A stretch of DNA of 64,000 nt from Diphasiastrum complanatum (taxonomy: Eukaryota > Streptophyta > Lycopodiopsida > Lycopodiales > Lycopodiaceae): assembly GCA_029204225.1 (NCBI GenBank), contig CM055098.1:2501-66500 (forward strand), in the 5' to 3' direction. Positions 1 to 11,746 of this stretch are shown here, one piece after another. The position numbers and the translations under genes are program-made. Under the pieces are notes generated by a model. That model had not been told where the DNA came from. It searched no databases and was given only the letters and a program-made list of their open reading frames with translations. Within the stretch, counting starts at the first letter, position 1. Each line of letters opens with the position of its first letter.

Positions 1-187
1 CTCCTCAGACAAAATCACAGTCTCCTGAGAAAGGAAAAGTATATGTATTAAAAATGTGCACAAACCAGTATTTATATCATTGTTAATCATTAAATCGAGA
101 AAAACATGACATTTTTTAAAAAGTAAAATAAACATTGTCATTAAAGTTTAAACCTAGATCTACCTAAAAACAAAAACTTTATCTAAT

Positions 188-472
188 CTAAATGTGATAA
201 TGGAGTAGACGACTCCCCCAAATAAGACCTCCTAGAAATGTAGTAATTCTATGTCTAAATCTTCTAGGTACAGCCCTAGCTGCTAGTTGGAAATAATAAT
301 ATATTGTCTTATTTCCAGGAACGACAGCCGATAGTTCGTCTAGAACTCTCTCTTCAATAATATCAATTTCAAAAAAGATACTATTATCCTCATAGTAGGA
401 TCTACAAGACCTATCATATTCACAATCTACATGAATGCTCGTGATAGTCCTGTTGTTCCATAAAAACGACAA
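188..472 (-). CDS. Unrecognised 94-codon open frame
   Basis: An open frame of 94 codons in AT-rich DNA. I recognise no family. It is rich in Arg, Tyr, Ile and Glu, with no signal peptide or clear membrane segment, and is not obviously part of the retroelements to its right. The rest of 1-588 shows no other coding signal. It may be chance or the end of a gene beginning outside the window. Confidence 0.2.
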   Translation of the reverse strand: MSFLWNNRTITSIHVDCEYDRSCRSYYEDNSIFFEIDIIEERVLDELSAVVPGNKTIYYYFQLAARAVPRRFRHRITTFLGGLIWGSRLLHYHI

Positions 473-582
473 AAGAGATAGATCCTCTTCTGCTTCCCAT
501 AACCATAATTCAATGGCATCAATCCATAGTCTGTCCTTGTATTGGTCCCTTCATTTGTGCGCAAAAGTGTCTCTTCTCTCTA

Positions 583-772
<190 letters not shown>

Positions 773-897
773 CTTCCTCTCACTCGCTTTACATGTGATT
801 AAGATCTGTTATGATCCGTCTCTCTTTAGTTTACTACTCTGATTCGTTCATTGTATCGTTTATCTTCTTCTCTACTGCTACATATTTCTCTTAGTTG

Positions 898-938
898 CCT
901 AAACCTTAAACCCTAAACCCTAAACCCTAAACCCTAAA
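898..938. repeat. Interstitial plant telomere repeat (CCCTAAA)n
   Basis: Four perfect CCCTAAA units (911-938) preceded by two degenerate ones. This is the Arabidopsis-type telomere repeat. It is interstitial because retroelement sequence follows directly on the right and other DNA on the left. It sits at the point where the minus-strand gypsy element loses homology just after its RT catalytic box. Confidence 0.95.
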
Positions 939-1386
939 TACGTTCGAGTACGACCAGGTGCATGGATTCTTCCGAGTGCACCCCAAGGTCATCAAGATAG
1001 ATCTCAAGGTTGTCACCGATGAGATCATAAAATGGTGCTTACATGACATGTTGGAAGGTACATGGCACATTACACAATCCAAAGGGCATAACGAGCCAAC
1101 GGAAGATACCCCATTTCGTAGCAAAAGCCGTTTTGGGTTGGTCTTCTTCAGAGATAACAACTAAGTTGTATCCACTGAAGCCATCCAGGAAGGAGTAAAC
1201 TTCATTCCCAGCTAGGTTTTCCAATATGGATTCGCCATACGAGATTGGAAAATGGTCTCTTTCTGTGGAAGCGTTTAATTTGCGATAGTCGACACAGATA
1301 CAAAGCTTCTCGTTCTTCTTTGGGACCACAATGATAGGTGATACCCAATCTGTATGTTCCACCTCGTAGATGAAACCTACCTCCAA
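939..1386 (-). pseudogene. Gypsy reverse transcriptase core, truncated
   Basis: RT blocks in order: SPIIVVPKKN, CVDYRKLNA, YSFLDGFSGYN, TAFATKWG and MPFGLCNVPCTFQ. An in-frame TAA follows the HVM triplet, and the same frame then continues through IYLDDLGVHSEES, so the catalytic YLDD box is intact but downstream of a stop. Homology ends near 945 at the telomere-like repeat. RNase H and integrase are absent. Confidence 0.85.
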
Positions 1387-2021
1387 GAGCTTTTGGAGTT
1401 CTTCTTTGATGCGTGCTCTGTAGATCGGATTACATGGGGTTTAGCATCCGTCTTTAATGGGATTCTATGCACGACAATCGAGGGATCTACCCCCTTCATG
1501 TCCTTGTAGTTCCATGCGAAGTTATGACGATATTTTCTAAGGAGCTTCTCTAAGGCCAAACGTTGTTCGGTGTTGAGGTGTGCTCCAATATGGACAAACT
1601 TTTCCTCTGTCTCATCAGGCTCTTGAAGATTTAGCTTTATGGTCTGAGCGGGGCCATCATATGGCTCATTCCCCTTTGGCTCCCGTTGAGCTTGAGGCAG
1701 GTGGATAGTTACATCTTCAATGGTGAAGTCCTTGAAATGGTTGGGCACATCAATTTTATCAAGGGCGTAGGGCTTCTTAGTCCTGGCTTTAGGTGGATCC
1801 TTAGGGGTTCTAGCTGTGCGACTTGTAGACCTAGAGGATTGTGCTTCACCCGGGGTTTCTCGAGCTATCGTGAGATCGCGAGGAGGCTCCACCTCTATAA
1901 TCTTTTTCATTTTCTCACAGATAGCTTCCTTCCTAGTTGGTTTCACATGCACCCTGTGAACGGTCTTTTTGTGTGGCTTGGACGCTTGAGGGACTTCGGT
2001 TAAGATTGCGTCATCTATCAC
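1377..2021 (-). pseudogene. Gypsy pol, protease-RT linker and RT N-terminus
   Basis: A 214-codon frame ending in the conserved pre-RT block (HNFAWNYKDMKGVDPSIV then HRIPL), which precedes the RT fingers in Tat-type gypsy elements. The N-terminal half is a basic, Pro/Thr-rich linker. The frame is lost at 1377 and RT continues in a shifted frame at 1386, so one indel separates them. Confidence 0.78.
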
Positions 2022-2184
2022 ATAGATTCAGTATCATGTATCTCCCATTCATATATCGATCATTTGACACGATATAGTTTACTTTGGTCCAGTTTGGCTG
2101 CAGCAATGCTAGCCTTAGGCTCTATCTCTCGGACCTTCTCAGGGAGTAGTCGTGGGGGAATGGCATCCATGAAGCGCAAAATAG

Positions 2185-3363
2185 CTACATCTGTAATATC
2201 AGCCATGTCAGAGTCAATATCAAACTCTTGAGAGTGTAAAACACTCTCATCATCGATATACAAGGTTGTTGATGCATCATAAGGTAGCCAGGCGACATGA
2301 AGCAAGTCCTCGTTGTGGGCTGAATGTTAACATAACTGACGTTGAAAATAGGAGTATCCAGATCAGTTGGTTTAATAGTAGATTCATCGCTACCAATGTG
2401 ATGTGTATTGAGTTTGCAATGTTCCACATTGACACAATCGATTGTTGCCAAGTTTTGGCTACAGTTGATGATATCCGTAGCCTTGGTATAGTGGCCCTTC
2501 TCTTCAATGTCACAGTAATTTTCAAGAATGGACTCTATGGTAGAGGATCCATATTCGGTGATTCGTGCGGGTTTGATCTTACCAGTAGAGTCAATTGTGA
2601 CTGATGTTTCTCGATTGCCAAATGTAACGCGCTCTCTATTCCAATCGTGCACTACGCATGTGTTAGAGAGCCATGGCCTTCCTAGGAGCAACTCATAGGA
2701 ATAGGCGTTGCTAGGGATATCGAGCATTACCAAATCTAGCGTGAAGCTCAAACCTCCTAGTTTCAGCCTTATGTTTGGTATTAGGCCTAATGGTTTTACC
2801 ACACTTTGATCTGCCATTCGAAGTTGACAGTTCGGTCGTTTCATGGAAGCTTGAAGACCCCACTCCTTCATCAAGGATGTTGATATTATGTTTACGCCCG
2901 ATCCGCCATCTAATACTACCAAGACAACACGAGAATGTCCGTAAGTTGTAGGAATGCGTATATTTCCCTTGTCGCTTGCAGGATTAGTCAGATGCAGGGG
3001 CACCTCTAGGAGGTCTGGTGATGGAATGTTATCTTCAATTGAGCATAACTCTTTCCGCCATTTTCCGGTGTACTTCCAGAGTACTCCAAATGGAAGGGTA
3101 ATGTTTGCTTGAAGCAAATCTCCCCATATCTGGGCTCCTTCTACGGTTGGGTTAACTGGGGTTTGATCTCTAGGTGTGACTATAGCCTCCTCCTTATTAT
3201 CAGCTTCATGGATGAGCTTTTGATATTTATCTCTCAACTGGATCTCATCGTTGGGGTTAGGATAGATGATTGGTGTGGTTTTGTCACTGGATGGAGCAGG
3301 CAAGAGCTTATTGGTTAGTTTTGTTGTAGCTTCGCTACTCTGCCGGTGTTGGGCTCGAGTCAT
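2185..3363 (-). pseudogene. Gypsy aspartic protease region
   Basis: The 392-codon frame contains VVLDGGSGVNII near residue 150, the modified D-S/T-G active site (DGGSG) usual for Tat/Athila-type plant gypsy proteases, followed by a retropepsin-like segment ending in LLGRPWL. Upstream residues are linker. It would release Gag and Pol products. The C-terminal part runs out of frame near 2300, where a short overlapping frame (2060-2305) takes over, indicating a frameshift. Confidence 0.8.
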
Positions 3364-3420
3364 GACTCTGATTGGGATTGTCTCTACTTGGATAGAGTTA
3401 ACAGGAGCTGCATGACTGGG

Positions 3421-3900
3421 TCACTTTGGACAGTCTTTGATATGGTGCTCCATGCCACAATTTTCACAAAGAGGTGGATATTGTAATTTATCAGGGCAAC
3501 AAATACTAGGATGTCGTCCCGCACACACAAAACAGCCATGTAAAACTAGCATCGGTTGTGCAGCATATGCTATAGGTTGTGTATGATATTGAGGTTGATT
3601 GGGGTCGTATCCAGGCTGTGCCATTTCATAAGAGTAACTCGTCTCTGCTTGATAAACATTGGCATTGGGATCCTCGACATAATAGGTAGCAGGATCGACA
3701 TAGGCAGTATCAACCATGTGAGATTGTACACATGGCGCAGGTTGATTAACTACAAATGGTTGTCTGGGTTGATAATGAACTGGGCCTGTTGGCCTGGGTT
3801 GGTATTGTCCTGGCCTCGGCGCGGATGGATTTGGATTGTAATTCGGTGCATACTGCTGAGGTCCAGATGGCCTATAAGGGCGATACATAGGTCGTGTCAC
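3421..3900 (-). pseudogene. Gypsy gag C-terminal region, Pro/Tyr/Gln-rich with Cys knuckles
   Basis: This 159-codon frame has a low-complexity Pro-Gln-Tyr-rich stretch followed by two Cys/His clusters near its end: CFVCAGRHPSICC, and CENCGMEHHIKDC, which fits the CX2CX4HX4C retroviral zinc knuckle. It is the nucleocapsid part that binds element RNA. It lies between gag and the protease frame in the same orientation, in a different frame from gag, so at least one frameshift separates them. Confidence 0.75.
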
Positions 3901-4055
3901 GCGTGGGAAATATGTTCTTACATGTCAGACACTCATTGGCGGTGTGGTTTTGAAAACAAATAGGACACCAGACATTCTCACAGACTGGAAAAGTTTTTTC
4001 AGTGACATCCTTCAATACCTTTTGGAATTCTGAGGTGCTTAACTAGCCCCTTTCC

Positions 4056-4583
4056 TCACTTGTCGCGAAAGTCATGGTTGTCGTCAAACCCTTCATCTTC
4101 TTCACAGATGGCGTCATCCATCGCATCTTTCAATCGCTCGTATGAGTCTGCGAGTTTTAATTCTCTCCTAATGGCCTTGGGTAGCCCAACTAAAAAAAAT
4201 TTGATGGCCATTTTCTCAGTTACGTGATCATCGACACACTCTACTTTAAGACGCTTGAAACGCTTGATGATGTAGGTGCGCACGGATTCTTTACTTCGCA
4301 TCTTGATATGTGTCAATTGGATGAAGGGACTCCGCGTCAGTTTGGAGGATTTGAATCGTTTGATCAATGCTGCAGTGATGGTCTCCCATGACGTGTTGTC
4401 TGGGTCGTCAAGGTTTAAAAACCACTCTTTTGCGTCGCCTTGTAAAATCATGGGAAATAAATGTATCTTTTTGGTGTCAGACTCGTCCCCATAGAATTTA
4501 CAAGCATTGTTAAAATCTTGTAAAAATTGTGTCGGATCCGATTCGCCATCGTCTTTTTTGAGCATGCGTCCAGATGGCTTCAT
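4056..4583 (-). pseudogene. Gypsy gag (retrotransposon gag domain)
   Basis: A 175-codon frame with the typical plant retrotransposon gag core: the FLQDFNNACKFYG block near residue 22, the DAKEWFLNL block near residue 50, and later KRFKRLK and FLVGLPKA blocks. It encodes the capsid-like part of the particle. The start is the ATG at 4583, directly at the junction with the Penelope-like fragment, so the 5' leader and LTR are absent. The related gag piece at 6815-6925 and 12183-12260 shares the ACKFYG and GDAKEWFLNL blocks and belongs to the same or a sister family. Confidence 0.85.
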
Positions 4584-5096
4584 TATCAGCTACTTCCTAT
4601 TCTTTTGTCGGAGGCTAATCACCTTGTGGATTCTCGTGCTCTTCTGAGAGACTTATCTTCTAGGCAGTTTAGTCAGGACATTCTACTGTTTTCATTTGAC
4701 ATCGAATCTCTGTATCCTAGTATTCCTACTCAGGAGGGTCTTCGACGTCTTCAGTCTATGATTGCTGGCAGGCTTTCCTCTGTTCCTTTGGAAAGACTTG
4801 TTCTCAATCTTGCCTCTTTAGTCCTTGAGCATAACTACATTCAGTTTGATGCAAATTTTTGGCTTCAGGTCAGAGGTACAGCTATGGGTACCAGCTTTGC
4901 AGTTGTCTACGCTTGTCTCTTCCTTTGCAGTTTGGAGCATGATTTGGCAGTTTCTTCGACCCCTTCCTCCTGGCCTATCTACTTCAGGCGCTTCATCGAC
5001 GATGGTTTTGGTATCTGGCAGGGTTCTCGCACTTCTCTTGAGCATTGGCTCTCTCGGTATGATTCCTTGGTGTGGAATAAGGCCACCATGTGGATA
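4584..5096 (+). pseudogene. Penelope-like element (PLE) reverse transcriptase fragment
   Basis: An open frame of about 170 codons with PLE-type RT motifs: motif A FSFDIESLYPSIP, motif B GTAMGTSFAVVYACLF, and motif C YFRRFIDDGFGIW (catalytic FIDD). The GTAMG and ID-D combination with short spacing is known from Penelope-like elements and related TERT-like RTs, not from LTR or L1/RTE elements. It starts exactly at the gypsy gag junction and ends at a gypsy A LTR (5097), so both ends are lost. No GIY-YIG endonuclease is visible. The frame is open throughout. Confidence 0.8.
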
Positions 5097-5723
5097 TGAC
5101 AGGATAATTAACAGATAGTTATCGAGAAGAGAATTCTTGAGGATATCCAGGAATTAGAGATCAAAATCAGTAATCAGTGATTAGTGATTGTGAGAGTGTG
5201 TAGATATAAAGGAAAGCTCCTCAAGATCTTGCTTACAAGACAAACACAATGGAAAACACACTATGGAGAAGCCACCCAACCAAGTAGAAGCAACCAATCA
5301 ACTCTAGTAATTCCCAAGCCAAGGATTAGAAAACATGAAAGTAGAGTGAGAGCCTGGCAATGAATCAACCATAAGATGGAGTAGTAGGGCGAATTTGGCC
5401 TCCTTATATAAGGCTTAGAACCCCATGTGCATTTAGTAATGCAAGGTCTTAACTCCCCTATACATAGATTCTTCTATAATAGAGTCTCTATGCATGGATC
5501 CTCTATTCATAGAACTGCTATTGATACTCTACACATGCACATACAGTCGCAAACCTTGTACTAACTCCATTTAGTGTGTCCTGGGCCTCACAAGGATATT
5601 ACTTACTTTTGGGTCATGTCCAGTATGATGTGGCATTACTAACAGCTTGCTTCATTGGAGTACTATATGTATCCAAGACTAGGAATATATTGAATCCTAT
5701 ATGTAGTGGTCATGGACATAACA
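5097..5723 (-). repeat. LTR of gypsy family A (3' LTR, minus strand)
   Basis: Read on the minus strand it begins TGTTATGTCC after a poly-G tract and ends TATCCTGTCA, giving TG...CA ends and 627 bp. The same LTR, in opposite orientation and truncated, starts at 30,374. It contains a TATATAAGG-like block. Its 3' flank is the PLE fragment, so gypsy A appears to have inserted in or beside it. Confidence 0.85.
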
Positions 5724-5725
5724 TT

Positions 5726-5740
5726 CCCCCCCCCCCCCCC
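5726..5740. repeat. Poly-C tract, polypurine tract of gypsy A
   Basis: Fifteen C on the plus strand are a run of G on the minus strand immediately upstream of the LTR start. That is the position of the polypurine tract that primes plus-strand synthesis. The plus-strand copy has a similar AAGGGGGAAAGAA at 30,361-30,373. Confidence 0.7.
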
Positions 5741-6296
5741 TTAAACTGGTCCTATCCTCAAAAGCTAAACTTAGAAAACTTCTTCTTTATGCTATCAAAT
5801 CTCTCCCACGAATCATCATCCTCAGTACAAACTTTCCACCGAATTAAGCACTCAAAAATAGAACAATTTCTCAATTGTTTATCTCTGGTTCTGAGCACTT
5901 TCTTAGGTTCTAAAGGTAAACTAAGCAACGAATATTCCAAATGGGATAAATCCTCATTCAGTCCAACTCTATCACCTTCATGTAACTTAGTTTCAAATGA
6001 CTTACATGAAATATTGGGCGTGCAGACGATTTTCCTTGAAGATCGAGTTCATACACCAAAGAACCAATTCTTCGTACAATCCTCAAAGGTCCACAAAAAT
6101 GGGTAGATAGTTTATAATGCTTCCTTGTATGTAATGTCTTAGAATTTTTTGGAATTCTTTCTACAACTAGGATTTGACCATTCTCGTATAGTTGTGTGAG
6201 TAGCCCTTCAATATTTGCACAGCCCATAGGCATCCTCAAAGACAATAAAAAATTCCAACCATAGTCAGAAAGGTGAGGAAATCCATCAGATTTCAT
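5741..6296 (-). pseudogene. Gypsy A integrase C-terminus with chromodomain-like tail
   Basis: Two frames joined by a frameshift: 6296-5958 carries the integrase C-terminal blocks (KLSTHFCGPLRIVRRIG, YELDLQG, PIFHVSHLKL), and 5940-5758 carries PLEPKKVLRTRDKQLRN and FECLIRWK, resembling the chromodomain tail of chromoviruses. A close copy lies on the plus strand at 30,040-30,297. The element is cut off near 6296, so only its 3' end is present. Confidence 0.8.
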
Positions 6297-6814
6297 TCAA
6301 AACATATAAAAAAAACCCTACCTTTCCCATTAATAACAGTTGCTAAGTACTCGCACTGCCTATTTTTGGAACATTGACCTTTGTGCGAGTCATATTCCTA
6401 GTGTGCGAGCTTTTTCAAAGCTGGCAGACCCACTTAAATCCTAAGATCAGCTCTCAAACAAACATGAGATCAGTCACCGCCCTTGCTATTTTTACCAAGT
6501 TTCTAGGCTTGTAAATAGTTATCCATCACCATCAATAATCATGATAATCCCTTCTTGCGCCATCTAGCTGGTAAAGCCTCGGGTATTTCTAGCAGGGAGA
6601 TCCTTAGATCTAACCTAGCAAGGAGCCCTAGACCCATAGGGACAACCTTAGATCTAACCTAGCAGGGAGCCATAGACCCTCGAGAAGTAGTTACCATCTC
6701 TTTTTCATCCATAGTTCCACCCACCTACGGATCTCGAATCCTACTTAAAGCATCATAAGTCGATCAGTTAATCAAAGTCCTCCCAAGGTGGAGAGGAGAA
6801 TTCCACAAATTGAT
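6297..6814. other. Non-coding stretch, probable retroelement leader
   Basis: No convincing frame. It contains a short imperfect direct repeat (CCTTAGATCTAACCTAGCA at about 6602 and again at about 6643) and leads into the gag fragment at 6815 on the same strand, so it may be the 5' leader of that gypsy copy. No LTR ends were found. Confidence 0.4.
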
Positions 6815-6925
6815 GCACCAAAGTACGACGAGAAATCAGACGGATTCCTCCAAGATTTCGACAACGCTTGTAAGTTTTATGGCGACAGCTCTAAAACCAA
6901 GTAGGTGAGGCTGTAGTTGAAGACT
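6815..6925 (+). pseudogene. Gypsy gag fragment, left part (interrupted)
   Basis: The frame reads DEKSDGFLQDFDNACKFYGD followed by a stop, matching residues 10-30 of the gag at 4583-4056. Homology resumes at 12,183-12,260 with ILQGDAKEWFLNL, the next block of the same domain. The two pieces are separated by a 5.26 kb LTR element, which therefore inserted into this gag. Confidence 0.8.
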
Positions 6926-7362
6926 TGTTAGGATCTAGTGCAGTATGCAGATCACATACTCAATTACCATAGACACTCCTCACAAGCTCTCAAAGATGGC
7001 ACAACAAAAGCTATTAGATTACAAAGAAACACTGTACATATAGAGTATTCACAAACTGCATGAAAAGACAGGTGTCCTAAAATTGGCACACCACCTGTCA
7101 AACTAAGATCAGGCCCAATATGGCCAAATTCGACCGACAAACTTGGGACATGCCCCCAAGTACAGCAAGTACTGTAAATAACTATATACAGGCTAATTCT
7201 TTCTATGTGTGGCTACTCGGCTAACCCAAGTAGCTGGCTACGGGATCAGTGCCCGATCAATATATCCTAACGGTTCACGTCCCGATCACAACCATATACA
7301 ATAAACCAAATAAACTATACAGTAATTACATCATCACATTTAGAGCTTATACTAATGAATCC
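6926..7362 (-). repeat. LARD 3' LTR (left copy)
   Basis: About 437 bp aligned end to end with 11747-12182 with scattered substitutions (for example GGATCTAGTGCAGTATG versus TGATCTAGTGCAATATG). The plus-strand start TGTTA corresponds to a minus-strand end in AACA. The other end is not a canonical TG. Confidence 0.85.
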
Positions 7363-10300
7363 TCTCCCTTAAGCTCAAATGTGATAAGTGTGAAAGACAA
7401 TAATTTGTAGCAATGTATGGAGTGTCCAAAAGATGTTATGCATGTCCTGCTACTCTGTACTTGATTCACACTCAAGCACACCAACAAACCACCAGGTTTG
7501 ACTCACAAAGTATCATGTAAACACAATGCTCAACAGAGTGTCTACCATACTCTCAACCAACTGACTCGTCCCCAATCCGACTTGAACACAAGTGGACCAC
7601 ATGAGCGACATGGGTCAAACTGAGGAAATCTCACTGCCACTATGAGACTTACATCCTCCATCTAGCTAGGCTGACATCCTATCAGGCACTTACAAGCAGA
7701 AACCTATAAAGCTGACATAAATGAGCGACTGAGGCTCAACCATCTCGAACCAATGAGCGCTCCAGGCCTCATCCTTGATGTATCTCCCAAACAAAGCTAT
7801 GCTCCAAGCCGGTTTGCCCTGACATCCTGTCCAAAAAGCCCTAAAAGTTGATCCCCATCCATTCCCCATGCTCCAAGCACAAGAGTCTACCAAGGACTCA
7901 ACGAATGAATGTACACAAACCTCACCATATGCTATACCTGAGTAGCTCACCCATCTCCCAGAGATACTGATGATGATTTGCCTCTCCTACATCCCATGTA
8001 GGCTCAACTTCCCATGCTTGACATTGCCAACTCTGATTTGACCAGTCTATAGGCCTCCCACCAAGGAGCCTATCTCTCGACAACCTCCATCATAGCGTCC
8101 AAGCCAAAGCAAATGCAAACTAGATCCACTATCGTGATAAACAACTCACCTACGATCCATAGCATATCAGGTAGGATAGGTCCAGAACTCTGTACCCTGT
8201 ACCTCACTAAGTATCCATTACCCGTTGATAGCTCCCCAAGAATCTATCCACCTATAGTGCAACGAGACTCCAACTGGATCTAACCAAAAGATGCATCATG
8301 CTTACCAAATAGATGATGGATAGAAATAACATGTGACGCCAACCTGGAGACTACCGTGCATATAACCATGCAGCTCACCTGATCACTCGCCAAAGTATCA
8401 GCTGTCACTCCCTGAGCAACCATCTCCATCCTTGTTGGCTCACAACCATGGGCATGCTGGATCTACATCAACCCGTAATGCACTCCATGATCTCAGGATA
8501 TGTACCACCCCAGGTACACTCCATGCCACCTACCTCCAAGTAGGCTTGACCCGTCCCTAGGTCACCACACATGATGCACCAGCTGAAGAACATCGTCCAT
8601 ACATCAAATGACATGTCATATCTGAGCAAATGAATCATCTCCCTGAGTGCCACCCCAATGGACTCGTCATCCACATACTATGCTCATCTGATGTCTCCGA
8701 TCTTGGCCACCATCCTGCTAGACAAGCCGAACTCCAAAACATCACCTGCTCCACCTGTCTCCTAGCATATGCTTGCTCTCCCTTGGCTATGTGCCACCCG
8801 ACACCATGCCAATGCAAGCCTATCCCTGAGTCGCTGCTCACGCGATCCTGAGACCATTGTCTCCCTAATCATACTGAGGTATATGGCTCTAAGTGAATCC
8901 CTCTAGGCTTATCCCTGATCTCACCACCTGAGAATCTGCACCAATTCCAACACTTGTGCCAAGCCTAGACTCCTGCAAATACAACCAAATGCATGAAAGC
9001 TGTAGGTAGCTTATCCACGCCCATGATGGTAGATGTCTCCCCATTGATGCCAATGTCCAAAATTGGCTCCTTGCTGTAATGCCATCCTGTACTCCCAAAT
9101 GAGCACACCATGAAGTCCTCGCCATCAGTGTCCCCTACAGTAGATCACTAGCAAAACACCATCATGGTGCTTGCCCTCCGATCACACCTCGTGCGATCTC
9201 CATAAGCTCTCCAACCTAGAGCTGGCTCACAAAGCTTCACGCTTTGTCCATTTGCATTTGCAGCTCTCTGATTCCATCATGAATCACCTTGTAAGTCATG
9301 TCCATGCCAATGACTCAAGTCCAATCTGAAATAGCTGCCCCCTAATGATCATCCCATGTCATCTTGCAATGCTATCCCTACCAGGTATCCCAATGCCATC
9401 CCTAATCACAAACATCTGAGCATCTACCCTGTAGTGCCCACATGTATTCTCCCAAGCTAGCTCCAAGCTGCTTCTGTGAATGGTTCCAAACCACTTCCTG
9501 AGAATACACTAAGATGTGAACTACAAAGCCACCATCAAGTTTTTCACATGACTGTGCATGCCAATATCCCTCCAAGTGAACCTATGAGAACTTCCATGGC
9601 CCAAAACAAACGATCTGCACCCTGTCATCATTGGAATCTACATCCCTGATGTGATATTGATATGGCAAATTGACTTGACTTATCCAAACTGGCAGTTGAA
9701 GTGTATCTCTCGATGACAAACCGATACACTGCTCCACAACTAAAAATGACTTGATCAAAATTGACTTACCGACTGCAAAATCAAAAAATCATCAGACTCA
9801 CTACTTGCCAAGAGCATCCAAAGTGTGATTATTGACTCGTTCTTCATCCTCTGTGTGTCCCACACACAGCTCGTCCAATGCAAGTCCACTATCTTGCCCA
9901 ATGGCTTCCAACTGGCACCACCTCGCACTTCCATCACCTGTGACTGCCAAAATGTATGTACCTCTAAGCTAGCCCATATTTCTCTTTGAACAAAAAACTT
10001 TCAAGCTACAGATGCATGTGTCAATGCAGCTATCACCTAACTTGACATTACCACTGTCGATCATGCCTGTGAGAGCGTTCCCCCAAAACTCCACTGACGT
10101 TGGTCGGTTCGAACCCCAAGAGTTAAACTTGATCACACGAATCTTTCACTTGTGATTGCTTGCCCTATCAAAATTGTTGTCAATGATGAGTAGTCACGTC
10201 GCCGAATTGCATTTTCGTCGCCAAAACTAGCTTTCTCCACACAATTCCGCTACCATTCGTCCTCGTATTGCATTTACCACTTCCAAACACCCTGTTACCC

Positions 10301-11746
10301 TATCAGAAGTAAGCAATAGTGATTTAGAAGTGATTATGCCTCATTGTATCGCCCTGTAGCAGGTTTCACCAGCCAAAAATTGCCCCAAAATTGGCCCTAC
10401 GGTACCAAATAGCGAATGTAGCCCATCACCAAGTCACCCGCACTCTGCTCCATAGAATGGTAATGAGAACTCTCCAAAACGCCTTTCTCCCTACTTTGTA
10501 ATGTTGCTCTATCCATTGGCTCTGAGTAGCTAGTTTCAGGGGTCATTTTGGCCCAAGTATGCCAAAAAAAGTGCCTTCTAACCATAGTTAGCCCATAAAC
10601 CATTCTTGTTTGCAAAGTAACTTCAACTTGAAGTTTTTTAATGAAGAACCAGTGACTTTAAAAGTCGGGTCCCTTCAATGCATTTCACATTGAAAATCTT
10701 TTATGAAAAGAAGGGTGCCTTTGCCCTTCAGGCCCCTTCACCTTCCGTCCAACGGCCACCTTCCATCTTGTGGTCCAGATCATTTCCCAAACAATTCACC
10801 TTGGCCGTCGATTTTCATAGGACCCCATCCTACGGTTTTGCTTGCACCTGTGTGATGAACAACGCTCCTACAGCCGCTGGACCCTCCGAAGCGCTACGCG
10901 CCTGGCCCGTCTCACCGCGCGCGAGTTCCCTCCTCCTCTTCTCACCTCTTTCTTCATAGCTCCCAACTATGGCTAATACCAGGGTCTTTTGGCACCCCCA
11001 TAGATCTGATCCAGCTCCTCAGATACATCACGGTTGTCCATGACTGTCTATAGCTTGTAGCGCCCATCAATTGTGCCCTTCCTTGGCTTCTCACATCATG
11101 ACAAACAATTTTGTACAAAGAGAAATCCAAGAATTTTCACTTGTAAACCCTAGCCAGAGAAGAATGGAGAATACTTGGGCTTTGTTTAGTCTTTTACTAA
11201 GCTTTCTCTTGCAGTTGCCTAGCCCACTGAGGTCTCCCTACCCCTAGCTTAATAACACAATTTACAACTCGTCGATTGGTGTGGTATTGACTCCGAACAG
11301 GCTGATTTTTTGAGAAAACCACCAACACCCCACGAAACCAAAAATTTTTGAAATTTCACCGATTTCCACCCAAATTGCTCTTGTAAATTGCCATGGCTCT
11401 CCATCACTACTCTTTGCATCCGTGCAAGCCTCGTTCTGCCAAAAGGCTGTCCACACAATGAATTATGAAGCCACCATCGATGATTTTCCCGAAACCACCG
11501 AAACTGCAAGTTTCTCCGTGAATTCTCTCCGGAATCCACCTACGACGATCATTATGATCTTCCTCGAAGCTCCGATCGAAGGAACTTTGCTGTCTCCTGC
11601 TATCCGGACTACCGATACCCTGTATGGAGTCCTCTCTCCTGAGATGCTCTGAGTGTTATTTCTCCTGGTGAAAGACGCTATCCCATAGCTCCACCGGATC
11701 ATGCATACCTGCAACACCCTGACACTTTGATACCAAGTTGAAATCC
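7363..11746 (-). other. LARD internal region, no recognisable coding
   Basis: Only short frames (up to about 96 codons) occur, none with recognised motifs. The minus strand is rich in TGG, so its frames are unusually Trp-rich, a composition effect. The longest plus frame (10678-10959) is Pro/Ser-rich and also unrecognised. Large internal regions without genes are the norm for LARD elements. Confidence 0.6.

Larger units (their letters stand above)
939..4583 (-). mobile_element. Ty3/gypsy remnant, Athila/Tat-like (gag to RT)
   Basis: Minus-strand retrotransposon body with domains in the order gag (4583-4056), CCHC-type region (3900-3421), protease (around 2950-2880), RT N-terminal region (2021-1377) and RT core (1386-about 950). 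The DGFSGYN signature in the RT is typical of the non-chromodomain Athila/Tat branch. RNase H, integrase and both LTRs are missing. The left edge abuts the telomere-like repeat. The right edge is the gag start codon, where a Penelope-like RT begins on the opposite strand. Frameshifts and a stop just before the YLDD box make it inactive. Confidence 0.88.

Noticed and set aside
898-938. Chromosome end
   Set aside because: Only four perfect CCCTAAA units, with non-telomeric DNA on both sides; therefore interstitial.
7363-11746. Small frames inside the LARD
   Set aside because: Short, Trp- or Ser-rich, without motifs and explained by strand composition.
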